A DNA stretch of 64,000 nucleotides, from positions 1 through 64,000 of the forward strand of contig JAGVSM010003454.1 in the NCBI GenBank assembly GCA_022494885.1. Reading direction: 5' to 3'. Both the position numbers and the translations under genes were made by a program. The DNA is from Micrasema longulum. Lineage: Eukaryota > Arthropoda > Insecta > Trichoptera > Brachycentridae. Positions 1 through 12,817 of this stretch are shown here, in pieces (position 1 is the stretch's first letter; each line of letters opens with the position of its first letter). The notes below the pieces were generated by a model that saw only the letters and a program-made list of their open reading frames with translations, ran no database searches and had not been told where the DNA came from.

Positions 1-480
1 AGTCATATCACTCCACTACTTCGGGAATTACACTGGCTACGTTTTCCACAGATGGTGGAATACAAACTGTTGGCTTATGTATAAGTCACTCCACAACTCT
101 GCTTCTGAGTATCTAAGGGAACTATGCATTCCAGATGAACTAGCTGACAGGCATCTTACGCATAGATCAGCTAAGTCTACGGCGAGAGGGAAAGTTATTA
201 TACCTCTACGCAAACAGTGCACTAAATTCGGTGTACGCGCATTTGCGGTCGCAGGCTCTATGGCGTGGAATGTTCTCCCAGCAGAGGTGCGAGGCTGTGA
301 GAGTGAAGTGATGTCTCGGAAAAATCTTAGAACCCACTTATTATCTAAAAGATTTGAATTAATCACGTTATTATATTATTTTTCCTTAAATACATATTTG
401 TATTTGTTTCTTAATTTATTAAGTTTTCATCATATTAAAATAATATTTATGAGAGGTAATGTAGATCTTTATTTCAATGT
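1..480 (+). mobile_element. LINE 3' fragment (CR1/L2-like reverse transcriptase C-terminus)
   Basis: The frame from about 77 to 361 reads like the extreme C-terminus of a non-LTR reverse transcriptase: YKSLHNSASEYL, then FGVRAFAVAGSMAWNVLP and a VR...LRTHLL ending, the usual close of CR1/L2-type ORF2. Everything upstream (fingers, palm, endonuclease) is absent or outside the window, so it is a dead 5'-truncated copy. After 361 the frame runs on into low-complexity sequence without coding character. If the MCT1 gene starts before base 1, this copy lies in one of its introns. Confidence 0.75.
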
Positions 481-982
481 GCAGGGGGCGCAATGCTTAG
501 CTTCAATTATTTTTACATGCATGAATACATTATTTTATTTTGCAACAATAAATGAAACAACGCTTTGGCTAATAATGGCAAAACAAAAAATGATAATAAA
601 CGAAATTTAAAAATGATACCTATCATTCATTTTTAGTCTGAACAATCCAAATTATGTTAAGGTATGTACAAAATATAACGCTCTTGGGTCAATGCCATTC
701 CAATCAGAGAATTTGGTTTTCAACAAAATGAGATTGTGTAATAAGACGACTATTACTTAACTATTAATTATAAATCCATTTTCGTACCCAAAATTTTAGT
801 ATATTTACAAAGCTCAATTTCTCATAATTATGTTTTTGCAAATTCATGATTTTTTTTAATTGACCAGATATTTATCACCTATGGAATTACGTACCTATGT
901 AAAAATTAACATTTCTGCTCATCACGAATACAAGTAGCATTAAAAAGAGTGGGTATATAATATTTGTGTGTTTATTTTTTAG
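481..982. other. Upstream intron of MCT1, no feature recognised
   Basis: AT-rich sequence ending in a T-rich tract and the AG at 981-982 that opens the first MCT1 exon in the window. I see no coding or repeat signature here. Confidence 0.6.
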
Positions 983-3900
983 GCTTCGGCGTTGGTTTTG
1001 CTTCTGCATCATCATTCGTTTCCTTGAACCACTATTTTACCAAGCGTCGTGGTCAGGCCGTGGGACTGTCTATGGCTGGTACAGGCCTCGGGCTGATGAT
1101 TATGCCGCAGCTTGTGAGGCTTCTGCTGGATGTTTATGGCTTCCGAGGAGCAGTGTTGGTCCTCGGAGCTCTGGCTTTCCATTCTGTTCTTGGCTCCTGC
1201 CTGCTGCAGCCTGTTAAATGGCATCTTAAAGAGGTGCCAGTAGACGAGGAAGGCCAATTCATGCAGGTTCGCAAAAATATCGCCAGGTTTATATAAGTTG
1301 CAAACTTAACATATATAAAGATGAGAAAGTTGTAGAAAATTTTTTTTTTTAAATTTTTACTAATACAGAAAAATAGGCTATTGTGATCACTATGGGACCT
1401 ATGACTTTTGGCAACAATAACGGATTAATAATATTAAGCAAATATTTTTTTTTAAATACAACAAAACAATACAAACCTTTATTTTTGGTGTATGAGTGAT
1501 GATATTGAATTGGCTCACCAGAAGTTTTTTTAACACATGTGGCGTGTATTAACATAAAAGATTCACTTATGTATCGTTGGGTTTCTGGCATAAGTTGGTA
1601 ACTACATTTTTCTAGTTGTGAGATATTGCACTTTTAAAGTCAAAAGCTCTTCCCAAATCAAGAATTTAAATAAAACTGCAAGTGAATATTACTAAATATT
1701 CTTTTTTGTATTTATAAAATACGATATATTTTGTTTGACTTTTTAAATAGAGATTATTTTATGCCATTTCAACGTGGATCGTAGAATAACGATGTTCGAA
1801 AACTGTGACATTGACTTTCTTTTATCTTAAAAAGGTTATAAATGAGGGCTTTATAATTTATTTGTATATTTCAGGTTTAAAATAAATCAAATATGTACAA
1901 CTAACTCAAGTATCAAAAATAATTTTAAAGCAGTCTCTTATTCTTAGAGGGGGGGGTCGTGCTATTCAAGCTCCTGACGTCACTGCGACCTGTGAAGATC
2001 TATTGTGACAGGTTAATAAAGCACTCTCATGTAAAGTTTAATCAAATCAAATGTGTCATTGTATTACGATCATGACGACATCACTTTTTGAAAATTTGCA
2101 GTTACCAGTGTGTGCCAGAAACCCGACAATATTATGCGGGGTTTATCGTTAACTCTTTAAACCCAGTGGGTCAAAAAAATATGCACCTGACGGCAGTGGG
2201 TCAGAATAGACCCAGTTTTAAAAATTATCTTTCAGGCATTTTGAATCAGAACAAAATGTATTCTGATTTGACGAGAAGATGCGCAGTTAAGTTTTGTGAT
2301 TTTTCAGGATTTTAAAAATAACTCATAGTATCTGAGCGCACCAAATTTACTTTTCACACAATCGATAAGTTTCAATACTACTAGGGCTAATCGGACCCAT
2401 TTGTGGGTATATGTTAATCTTGTAACTAAGTTACTATAATAATGGTTCGAATATACAATACCGCAGAGTGTGTGCGGGCCAACTACTGCTTCACAAAATT
2501 ATAGCAGGAATAGTTGACTGTGCAGAATGACTTAGTTTAATAACAATACATGTTCCAGCCAGAATTTGTAGACGGTACCACCTGTTTCATGTACCAATAA
2601 GTAAAACATTATATGTTAAAAATGTTTTTTTTCGTAGGACTTTTTCAGTGTACAATACAAATTTTAAAGACAGACTACTCAAAGATCACTCTGTCAGGTT
2701 TAAAATTTACACTAAAAATGCATTATGTAACTTAGTAGACATTAAAATAATAAATATGTACATTTACCTTCCCCTCCTTATCCTTTTTCCATGCATCCTT
2801 GTCCCAATACTGCCCAATTTACAATAACTTGCTGTTCTTTAAAAAATCAATTCTTTGATTATTAAAAAATATATCCATGAAAATAACATTTTTATACATA
2901 TAAACTTATATGTATTGTATTTTCTTGAGCTGACTTTGTGCACTTAGTGGAAATCTGTTATTGGTGCTGAGTTTAAACACTGTATCTGTTTGTTTACTAC
3001 AAATTTGTATGCAGAACTTTTGGTTTCCCAAATATAATAATAAATGAAAATGCAGACAGTACTGATTGAATCTAGCCGTGTTAATGAACGCGAATTGAAT
3101 TTTTGTTTGCGTTGAATGTCGTGAGCTGTGTCGTGTTGGTAAACCGGTACCAGCGCTGAGCAGAGAGTATAATTTACACTTTTCGCTGCAGTTGGTGACG
3201 TTTTAGTTGGGCGTGTTGGTGGGTAAAAATATGGCATTAAATTGAATAGCAAATATATTGTAGGAAAAAAACAATAAAAAATATTTTTACTAAAACGAAC
3301 CATGTTCTTTAAACGACGTCACTAGTTCATATGAATCAACCAACGGTGAAAGGGTTGTGAAAGATTCCCGGTTTACGATAGTCCAACGGATCAATCGGCA
3401 GATATGACATCACATGCAGAGTAATTTCAGAAATGCAAACCTTAAAAAAATCATAGCTCTGATAATAGGATACATATTTTTTTTTTTTTTATTCTTCGTA
3501 TTAGTATATTAGTCTATTAACAAATAAAAAATATTAAAAAACCAATGAACTTCCTCATTGATAAATATAGTGCCCTATGCACAACTTGGTGTTGAAAGGG
3601 AAATGATGATGAGTAATATTGTGCGTTCATTTACGTAAAATGATATTTTGTTGACAACTTTGCAATATTGAATTTTTCAACCATCATTATTTGAATAATA
3701 TTTTTAATGTTTCAACATTTCTATATAATGTTGATTTTATACATTTTTATGAGCAAGTTGAGGCAACTGTTTTACACGTCAGCACATGAAACAGCACATG
3801 AAATTGACCATTTAAATAAATATCGCATAAGTAGCTTGAAAATTCCACAATCTCAACAGATGGTAATCTTTGTATCATATAGGTATGTAGTTATAACATT

Positions 3901-6900
3901 CTTCTGTAGAATTCATATTTTGTTAATTGAATCTGAAGTTTAGTTTTAATCAAGGATTTATTATAGTTATTTCTGTTTATTTATTCCATTCATATTACAG
4001 AGAAAACACTTCTAAAATATTATTAATCTTTAAACTTTCTGGTCAAACATAAATATTAGTAAATATTTACATCAGTATAATTAAAATTACTTTTTTCTTA
4101 ACCACTTTTTTTTGATCGACCGGTTTTGAAGCTACCCAAGCTTTCTTATCAATAATTTACTAAAAAAATGTAAATACTTACCTCATTATAAGTGGTTAAA
4201 AACAAAGTTTAAAAAAAAAATATATCGATTTTTATTTATTTATTCATTCAAAATTACACTTGTTTAAATATTAATGAATTTATTAAGGCTTTTTAGGCCG
4301 TGTCCGTGTCAAGCCATAATAATTAACAATAAAAAATTTAGATTCATACATACCTAATCAAATATACAAAATAATAGTATCAATATATCAGTATATTGAG
4401 TAAGTTCATGCCATCCTTAAAACTAATAAGTTTTTACATTTAATATCAATAATATATTATTTTTAATAATTACGATATATTTGAAGGCTTTCCACTTATT
4501 ATTTTTTTTGAAGTAATTCATTTAACGCACAATTTGAAACCCTTGTAGTTTTGAAAATGTTTATTTCCTTATTTCCTTATTATCATGTCTCTGGCTTCAT
4601 ATTTATTATGTATGGCATGTACAATCAATATAGTATAATTAATCATCATTTACTTTTTTTAGGAGATGGACAGAATAGATGAGACAGAAGAAGAAGCAGA
4701 GGATCGCTTCGAAGCAGACGCCCTCATGCAAGCTGTGAAAGGTCCACAACGCCCACAAATGCCGAGAGCCGCCACTTGCGAGAAGACCCTGCGAGATATG
4801 GAGAGGGCGGCGGGAGGCCTCGGAGGAGGTCTCGGCAGGCTGCCCAAGAGACCCACAATGCCTGCTATGCCGAGGATCATGTCTTCTGCCAGTGTGACGC
4901 ATTCTGCTTCCATCCGAAAGCGAAGGGAGTCCCTTATTTCTAACATGTCGAATATGGACTTCACCGGAAGTAATATGTACATTTATTTGGACGTAAGTTA
5001 TATCAATCCCGCACTTTAAATTAAAAATTTCATCCAAAAATGTTTAAAAATGTACTTAATAATATTATTATTTTTTTATTTTTTATTATGATATTATTAT
5101 TATCTCAGTGTAATAATGTGCCATAGCTTTAGAGTCGCCATTTTGCTCTATTGCATATAACAAAAGCGTTGAAAATTTATTCTTTAGTTTTTGGTTTAAC
5201 AAAACAGATGTGTAACGGACGGTTTCATCGCTGTGTTTGCAATTTGAGACCTGAGTATCTTCGGCCCGTTGTTTTGCCATAAACTATAGGTAACTTGATT
5301 GATAATCCTACAGTGATTTTTGTCTGTACGTGCGGCTCTTTAGCGGTAGTGCGTTATTACTCCGTGATTATTACTTTATCACTCTGTAAATATGAAAACA
5401 TAAATAAAGTGTTCACAGTATGGGACATCTCAGTTAGGACATATTCATTTTTTTGTCACCTGTCATTGGCTGGTTTAAGTGGCCACTTTACACACTGTAC
5501 CATTCACCATTCTGCCTATGCTTGAACATCTACATTTCCTCAACTCGTCCATCTGTTGAGTTTTGTGAAGCAAAAGAGTTGAAACCTCAACTGATGTGGG
5601 TGAGATTCATCTGCCTGAATTATTTCACCTACTAGACAACGCCTGAACTATTTCACCTGCTAGGCAACGCCTGAAAACACTTAAATTTTTCCATGTTTTC
5701 TTCTCAAACCCCTCTCTGTTGCAATAAATTAAGAACTTAATAACTCAATTGGAAGTGAAATCCATCTGAAAACATTGTAGAATAAAAGAGTTGTTGATAA
5801 TTTTCAGTACTGACAAAATTGGCTTATTTATTCCAGTCTCATTCTTACAGAAATATAAGTAATATAGTAAATAAGGTTCATTTTACAAATTGTAAGTGTA
5901 GTTGGTAGACATCTCACTATGTTTTATGAGATAGCTAGCATGCTTCCTTAGCTGTTTGTTGAGTATAATTAGAACAAAATGTCACATGAACTGTTATCAA
6001 TAAGTGATTGTAAAATGAGCTACAAATTAATGTTTTGTGTAATTGGCCAGTTGCAATCTAAAATGTAACAATTAAAACAACTATCAGTAACATTGTATAC
6101 AAGTAATAAGATTTTAGCAGATCTGTAAATCGCTCACTTCAGGTCCGGCTCGAAGGACCAAATGTTTGCGCTCAAACCAACAGTGGTACGTGAAAACCAG
6201 CACAGACAATACTTTCAGATGAGAGGGTCACCTTTCCTTCTCAAGTCGAAACAACTGGTGAACTTTTTTAACTCAAGCACTTTATTATAAAAAATCCTTA
6301 TATATATATATAAGGCAATGTTCATATGTGTGTCCTAGATAGACTAAATAATTACTAGACCAATTTATGTGTTGTTTTCATCTAAATGATGTGCTTTGGC
6401 CTGGGTATTTTTATAGTTCTTAAAATCTTCAATCAAATTTATAGAATAAAAGTTAGGAGCAGAAATGTTTTATTTATCATTCACCAGGGTTGCATCTAAC
6501 GAGAAAGTATATAATACAAAATTGGAAGAATATTATTGTTTTTTACATAAAAAAAGTTTGTTTTTGAATGTTTACAAACAACATTACCTTTTTATGGCTC
6601 CCAATCAGATTCTTTCCTTAAATTCATAAATTCCTTATACTTTCTACCCATATAAATCTTTTTACTGAATTTTCAGTTAAACTAAAATAACATTTGTTAA
6701 TTTTTTTTAAATCGTATTCTTACATAAAGTGCACCCCTGTTGGTAAGAATAGCAGAGTTTGACATTTGGAAAAAGAATTCTATATTTGGATATGAATTAT
6801 TTCAAGTTTTATAATTCAGCCATAAACAAGTACTTAGATACCTAAGTATGACTGACAGTAAAATATGCTATGTACAAATCTATTTAAAATGTCATTATAG

Positions 6901-9666
6901 TGAAAGTTAGCAATGCTCTTAAATATTTTTTTGTAATTATTATCATTTATTTTATGGATCCTGATAAATCCTCATTTTCAGGGTGCAGATGATGACTTGG
7001 GGTTAAATATGACTCCTGGCAGAAAGGCATCACAGATAAAAGGAGAAAAATTTACCATGAACAACAATGATGTCAAAGTCCCTGAGCAAGAGAGCTTCTT
7101 CAAGAGATTCATTAATCTAATGGACTTGGACCTTTTGAAAGACTGGTCTTATCTAAATCTTTTGTTTGGCCTGTCCATCTTCTGGGTGGGCGAACTGAAC
7201 TTCAGGATGTTAACTCCTTTCTTTATAACTAATATGGGGTACACAAAGACTGAAACAGCGTTTTGCTTATCTGTCACTGCCATTACAGATATTTTGGTCA
7301 GATTGATATTGCCGCCAATTTTCGATCGTAAGAATGTATCCAAGAAACTAGTGTTTTTCCTGTCTTCGTTCTTCTTGGTTGTCACCAGAAGTGGTAAGAT
7401 TTCGTAAATTATTACTTAAATAAACATGTTTTTTTTACTATGTACAGTACTTATTGAAAATAAATATTATACATTATTATCAGGTAGTAGAATCCCATAT
7501 ATTGACATATTTCATGGCAGTGGGACTTACCTTTGGTAAGATTTTGATTTTTAAAAATTTAATCAAAAAGTCAAAATGTGTTTTATACGTACAGAAATAT
7601 GTAATATTTATATAATTAATTTAAGTAACATTGTTATCTCTCGAAGGGATCAAGATTCTCTTACATCTCTATGACTTCTCTTAATCCTCTCTAGGTAAAC
7701 AACAAAAAAAAGGTGTTATTTTATTTTTATTTTTTTTCACCACAACAGGCAAGGTGGCCCAATTATAGTGGTGAATTACATCACAGAACACACAGGCTTG
7801 AGAAAAATCACATTTAATTTTTGTGTTCTCACCAGGAATCGATCCTGGAACCTTCCGTGTGTGAGTCGAGCGTCTTGACCACTACACTACGGAGGCCATA
7901 AAAATGCTCATTTTAGAATATACACCAAATATCAAAATTTAAATTTTTTGAATACCTACCAAAGTGTTTTTATTTTTTTGTAGATACAAAATTTTAATAT
8001 TTTTTTATAGTGCTGGCTGAACAAACCGAGTGGATCCCTCTAATGGTGTGGCTGTCTATCTGCGGATTCTTCCGAGGATGTTGTCTGAGTAACTTCACCC
8101 TCACAATATCGGAGAGCTGTACGCTGGAGAAGCTACCAGCCGCCTTTGGTCTCCACATGGTGGCCAAGGGAATCTTTGTGCTCATCCTAGGCCCAGTAGT
8201 TGGTAAACATACATTGCAATATGTTGAAAATAACTGTCTGAATTTTTTTATAATATAACAAAATGATGTGAAGATTTGAATACGCTAAATTGTTTATTAT
8301 AGAAATCATACAGTCTTTATCAAAATACAAAGTATTAGGCCGATTAGTTGATATAAATAAATAATGACAGAGCTCCCTATACTCTTTTCCTCTCACTCTG
8401 TTTCCATGCACATTTATATTTATAACATTTAAAAAAAAAAACATTAAAGGTAGGTAGCATGTGTAAAAATTAAGTAGGTACGAGATAAATTTAAAATGTC
8501 TTTAACCGCTCGAATGCCTAACTAGCTAGACACAAAATGTACCCCAACTACAGAGCATTTTGCCTGCATGCGCCATTTTTAAACGTTTTTTTGCAATTAT
8601 AATTTTTACGTGAAAACGTATAATCGTTGGGAGATCGAAATTCTTGGTTGGCGTCTATAAACACTGTTTATATACGTGTTCCTAACTTTGCAATAATCAA
8701 AATTGTGCTTTTTTTTTCATAAATGTAGGATATACAAGCAATCATAAAATTAGTATAACAGTACGGTATTTATACAAATAATACTTTTATTTCTCAAAAT
8801 TGAAAAACATTAAGTCTTAAAATCACGATCTGTTGAATGCGGTTTTATGTACTGTTACGACGCCAATGACGTTGTTTGATGATTGATATTAATTCGTATA
8901 AAGTTGTACAAAAATCAGTTTTAGGTCCTGAAGTTCACAACAACAAGGAAAATATGACAAATTCTGCTGGAAGATTTTGAAGTGCAGATCTCAGCTCTGG
9001 CATTTAAGTGGTTATTAGACCTTATTAATCTGTTGTATGTTCAGTGTAATATGTCGGTATATATAAAACTGTCATTGTATGTAGCCTGTATTCTTCGAAG
9101 AGTGTTCTGGAATGTCGAAGAGTTCAGAATGAAGAGTTCTACAGACAGGGACTCTATACGAAATGTATATGTACTTGTCAACTATCAATTAGGTTGTTTA
9201 ATTTTATAAAGATAGCTCATATCCAACTTCAATATAAAATGCCGAGTTGCTAGATTTTGAATTTTATGAAAACTAGCAGATTAGTCACTATTTTACTTTT
9301 GATGTCTGTATCCCACGGAGCAATATGAAATATGTATACATACATCATTATTTATTGTCCTCTAATTATTGTTATAAAGTTATACAAAACATAAAACAGA
9401 AATGATCTCAGGACTGCAATCTTCAAAATATCCTTATGATTGATGTAGCATAGTAACATTGGTTGAATTGAAAAAAAATATATTCTGGATTCAAAACAAA
9501 AATGTATTTGCTATTTTTTACAGGTGCTGTTCGAGATTACACGGGAAGTTATCCCATTTGTATTCACTTCCAAAACTTCTTCATCTCTCTCTGTGTCCTC
9601 GCTTGGGGTATAGAGTACGCCTTAAACTTTTTCTGCAAGAAGAAAGTAATAGAAATTGAAAACTGA
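983..9666 (+). CDS. Monocarboxylate transporter-like protein (SLC16 family, MFS), 3' part; 'MCT1'
   Basis: Five exons: 983-1266, 4663-4992, 6982-7393, 8011-8202 and 9524-9666 (TGA at 9664), giving 452 residues. The first exon opens in phase 1 without a start codon, so TM1-3 lie before the window. Exon 1 holds TM4-6 (FGVGFASASSFVSLNHYF, then YGFRGA). Exon 2 and the start of exon 3 form a long cytosolic loop with an acidic patch (ETEEEAEDRF) and a Gly/Pro-rich stretch. TM7-12 follow from about residue 258. TM8 has Asp and Arg four apart (DILVR, about residues 306 and 310), matching the functional Asp302/Arg306 pair of mammalian MCT1. The protein ends with a short basic tail (CKKK). All exons join in frame (phases 1,0,0,1,1). 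The exon-1 donor (GTTCGC at 1267) is weak but is the only one that fits the phase of exon 2. Substrate is not predictable. A candidate AATAAA is at 10142-10147. Confidence 0.93.
3215..3615 (+). repeat. Dispersed repeat 'P' copy followed by SINE-A tail
   Basis: Contains GACGTCACTAGTTCATATGA, a GATTCCCGGTTTACG segment and CACTGAACTTCCTCATT-like 3' wording, shared with 20830-21110 (inside the piggyBac relic), 48270-48510 and, more weakly, 52800-53000. It is followed at 3565-3615 by the 3' tail of SINE-A (GTGCCCTATGCAC then AAAGGGAAATGATGATGA). It is either a non-autonomous piggyBac relative or a separate repeat captured by one. Confidence 0.55.
4087..4200. repeat. Degenerate fold-back related to the 42.8-43.4 kb element
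   Basis: Starts with TTAACCACTT and ends with AAGTGGTTAA, about 100 bp apart. The inner sequence GACCGGTTTTGAAGCTACCC resembles the ACCGGTTTCGAGACGTACCC of the fold-back at 42829-43366. Confidence 0.4.
4993..6981. other. MCT1 intron (2.0 kb)
   Basis: Donor GTAAGT at 4993, acceptor AG at 6980-6981, phase 0. Carries half of a fold-back MITE (5458-5690). A G+C-richer patch at 6120-6260 (CAGGTCCGGCTCGAAGGACC and neighbours) is not identified. Confidence 0.7.
5458..5690 (+). repeat. MITE-1 fold-back element, one half
   Basis: One arm of the family: CCTGTCATTGGCTGGTTTAA, GTGGCCACTTTACACACTG, ATTCACCATTCTGCC, then GTGAGATTCATCTGCCTGAA and a duplicated TAGGCAACGCCTGAA. The same words recur in both orientations across the window; the fullest copies are at 55560-56035 and 61060-61445. 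Confidence 0.7.
7488..7535 (+). pseudogene. Orphan 48-bp MCT exon fragment (TM3-like) inside an MCT1 intron
   Basis: Between MCT1 exons 3 and 4 there is a segment with an acceptor (CAGGTAG, AG at 7486-7487) and a perfect-looking donor (GTAAGA at 7536). Read in phase 1 it gives VESHILTYFMAVGLTFG, which fits the end of the MCT TM3 exon: MCT2 has VNSMATFVFANGFVQ at that place, and the phase 1 end would join exactly to the GFGVGF start of exon 983. Including it between exons 3 and 4 keeps the frame but would put 16 hydrophobic residues between TM9 and TM10. I read it as a duplicated exon remnant; a chance match or an alternative cassette exon remains possible. Confidence 0.45.
7735..7898 (-). mobile_element. 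SINE-B copy
   Basis: Minus-strand SINE with a tRNA-like head: GGCCTCCGTAGTGTAGTGGT (box A region), a loop, then GGATCGATTCCTGG (box B). The body ends with CCACTATAATTGGGCC and CCTGTTGTGGTG before an A-rich tail at about 7735. Same family at 51378 (+), 61560 (-) and 62405 (-). It lies in the MCT1 intron after the orphan exon. Confidence 0.85.
8203..9523. other. Last MCT1 intron, no feature recognised
   Basis: Donor GTAAAC at 8203, acceptor CAG at 9521-9523, phase 1. A patch around 8560-8900 has CpG-containing unique-looking sequence, but I recognise nothing in it. Confidence 0.6.
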
Positions 9667-10699
9667 GACTTGAAAATAAGTCAAATGGTTTATTTGCCAA
9701 CAAGTGAAATTGTAATCTGATTAATAACTTGCAATAATATTTGTGCATTTTTAAGTTATAAGTACAATTTGACAGAAACGTATATGTATGTGTTGTGTGC
9801 AATTTCTCTATCTTCGCTTAGTGTAAACAAATTGCCGCACATCTTGAAAATGATAATCGAATGTCATTTTTTTAGTATAAAAATCTATGAATGAATTTTA
9901 TTTATTAATATGTTTTCTTGTTTTTCTAAATGAATAAGTGATCATGCTTGGTAAAAATAATTATGTTTAAACTATTTCAATTATAAATTAGAACTTCAAA
10001 TTGGGAAAAACTGAAAAAAAAATTAAAATAAGTTAAAGAAAATAACATGTTTATTGAAATTTGTCTTGTTGATAAAAAAAAAACAGAATTTTTCAAAAAT
10101 TTCAATATGGTGTAAGTGAAAAATACGCTACGACAAATAATAATAAAATTATCGTTTTCAAGTGAATATTGATGACATATGATATTCAACTGAAAATAAT
10201 TCTTAGTATTTACAAATTTAATTTAAACCATTATTTATCTACATTTAACAGTCATGTTAAATGTCATAGCTTTTACATTTTATTTTTGTAAAATAAAATT
10301 TTCACCGAATTTTCATTGTATTGTTACGACCATAAATAAAAAAGAACTGATTGGCAACAAAGCATGCAGTTTGAAATGAGAAATATACATCACTAACAAA
10401 TTGACAGTCCGTACGTATAGGTAAAGTATACGTAGGGACCATCAAAATGAAATATTCAATACAACTTTGTAACAGTGAAACCATCGAAAAATTATAATAT
10501 TAACAATTTTAATTAATCACAAAAGAAAACAAATTCAACTCGATAATATAATATAATGATGGATCCAAGCAACAAAAAGCAGATCAGTTAATTTTTAAAA
10601 TAAAAACACTGAGTATTATATGAAATTGTTTAAATTATGTAATCTTTCTTCTTTGTTCTTTTTTTATATAAATTCATCCAAATGAGAATTATTGATATT

Positions 10700-10950
10700 T
10701 GAATTGAAAACATTAAAGGAATGCCTAAATCAAACAAATCATCACATCGTTTCTCTGCAAGGGTGGACAGAGAGCATATAATGCCACACTACTGTTTTTG
10801 TATACAAACCTCTTTTTTTCTAAATTCTTTTTTTTATGCACATATGCTGATTATTTTGACAGTTGACATGTTCATCTTCGAGTATTTGTTGGATTTGGTC
10901 AGCTATGTCTTTCTCGAGACAAATAATATGTATGTTTATCCATAATTGAG
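10700..10950 (+). repeat. Dispersed repeat, pair of 57185-57430
   Basis: CAAATCATCACATCGTTTCT, then GGACAGAG, GCTGATTATTTTGACA and a GTTGGATTTGGTCAGC region match the order of words at 57185-57430 (CAAATCATCACGCCATTTCT, GGCAGAG, CTGATTATTTCGACA). The open frame over it is not a gene. Element class unknown. Confidence 0.45.
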
Positions 10951-11869
10951 ATTGTATTCAAATTGTTTTTAACACATTATGTTTTTTATTATATTGTGTA
11001 GAGATATTTGTAATATTTTTATTAAGATGAAGTATTATTAAGGAGTATTATGTATTACTTCATTATTGTTTCTAGGATTATGTTACATATTTGAAATATG
11101 AAAAAAAAAATTGAAAGACAAATTTATTTGTTTAATAAATATTATGAATATTAATCTGTATATCCATAAATAATTTATTATATTTCCAGAATTCTGTATC
11201 TTATCGTAGTTTGTCATCCACAATAAGAAAATGGAATATACATTTTTTCCAATATGTGAAAGAAATAAAGAATTTAAAAAAATAACTGTAAAAAAAAAAC
11301 ATTAATTCTATTTTCTAATTTAAAATTGTAATAATTTTCATTTTCTGATTGTAGTTATTCAAGTTTCTCGAAAATCCCTTTTAACAAGACACATACTGAC
11401 AAATTCTGTAATGAAATTATTTTTTTAAAGAATCTATAAATCACACACACATTCGATGTTCTTATGAACAAATTTTGTTGTGGTCAAAACTCCACATTTC
11501 CGCAGGCCTCATCAAAACATCCTACTGACCCGGGGTTGACCGCATGTGACTTAATCATATATTTTTTGATATTCGAGGCAAGTGTGATTCACAATCTCGG
11601 TTTTATAGAGGTATTAATCAAAGCTACTGGAATATTCCATTTTATTATGATATGATGCATTTAATTAATTTTAAAGTATTTTATATGCATTATTGTAGTT
11701 GCTATCAAAGAGAAAACATATTGAAACAGTGGTTTTTTTTTTCGGTGTATATTATGTACCATAGGAATCATTTTATTAATGGTGCTAATTCAAATTTATA
11801 GTATAACTATTTTATGTTTCTTGGTATGGGGAAGAATACATTATAAACAAACAATAAAATCAACAATAT

Positions 11870-12515
11870 TTTTCGTATGTCCAAATGTTTGTCGACAAAT
11901 ACATACTGTCAAATTTCATTTAAATCACAACAGAGATGGAGAACTTTTAAAAAGGGGGATATGGAAGTCATTTACTGGGCTTTTTTTTTAACCCTTTTAG
12001 ATTTGAATGAATTTTTGTCGATATGAAAAAATATTTTGAACGAACTAATAATTAAGTGACAAAATTCATGAAGCATGTTTCACAATCTTATAACATTATG
12101 TTAATTCAATCAAGACAATAAGAATTCTCTCAAAAAAATTTTTATGTTTGCACTAAAATTTTTTGTAAATTTTGTTTATAAACACAAGTGTTTTGCATTT
12201 TGTGTTGATGTTTATATTTTTTATACTTTGTTAACGGCATAAGCATAAAAATAAATCGGCCAGATGCTAGCTGTCAAGTTGAAAAAGGAACTTTTCTGTG
12301 TAATGCTGACTACCAACATAAGCAGAAATAAATAGAGACGTTCTTAGGGATACCAGTAAAAAATAAATACACTTGCCACTTTTTTCTAAATAAATCTAAA
12401 ACTTTGTGTAAATTTGAATTGATAGCTAGGCTGATAGGCTAAATCAACCAATGACAGGTTATAAGCCCTGTAAATGCCTATCCAAAAAAGTTCCCCATCT
12501 ATGTTGTAATATGCA
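11870..12515. repeat. Two MITE-1 fragments
   Basis: At 11875-11975: GTCCAAATGTTTGTCGACAA and CACAACAGAGATGGAGAAC. At 12425-12505: CCAATGACAGGTTATAAGCC, CTGTAAATGCCTA and CCCCATCT. Both are decayed pieces of the fold-back family, in opposite orientations with other sequence between them. Confidence 0.55.
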
Positions 12516-12817
12516 TATTTAAAAAATATGCATTTACTGTATGTAAAATGCGAAATAACTAACAAAATGTAAAATAATGTATTCAAATAATGACTAGTAT
12601 TGCACTGCCAAACATACATAAATATTTGTATAATAATGGATGGTTGATAGGATTGTTTTTAATGGATAAGTTGCAATTATTGTAGCTCCCACCACTAACA
12701 TATAATTAATAGACACATTATTCCCTTACTTGCTGTATCTCATATTTAGAAACTATTGCATTGCCCTTAAAAGTTGAAAATAAAGAGATATCAAGAGAGG
12801 TGGAAGGAAGTTTTAAA

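Larger units (their letters stand above)
1267..4662. other. MCT1 intron (3.4 kb)
   Basis: AT-rich intron. Holds one copy of the GACGTCACT repeat with a SINE tail (3215-3615) and a degenerate fold-back (about 4087-4200). A G+C-richer patch at about 3060-3200 is unexplained. The small open frames at 2088-2315 and 2944-3303 have no recognisable coding character. Confidence 0.6.

Noticed and set aside
77..610. A 177-codon open frame at the window start
   Set aside because: Only the first half has protein character and it is a LINE C-terminus; the rest is AT-rich 3' sequence.
4639..5037. Long open frames on the strand opposite MCT1 exon 2
   Set aside because: The plus-strand reading joins in phase to both neighbours; the minus frames are shadows of a G+C-richer coding exon.
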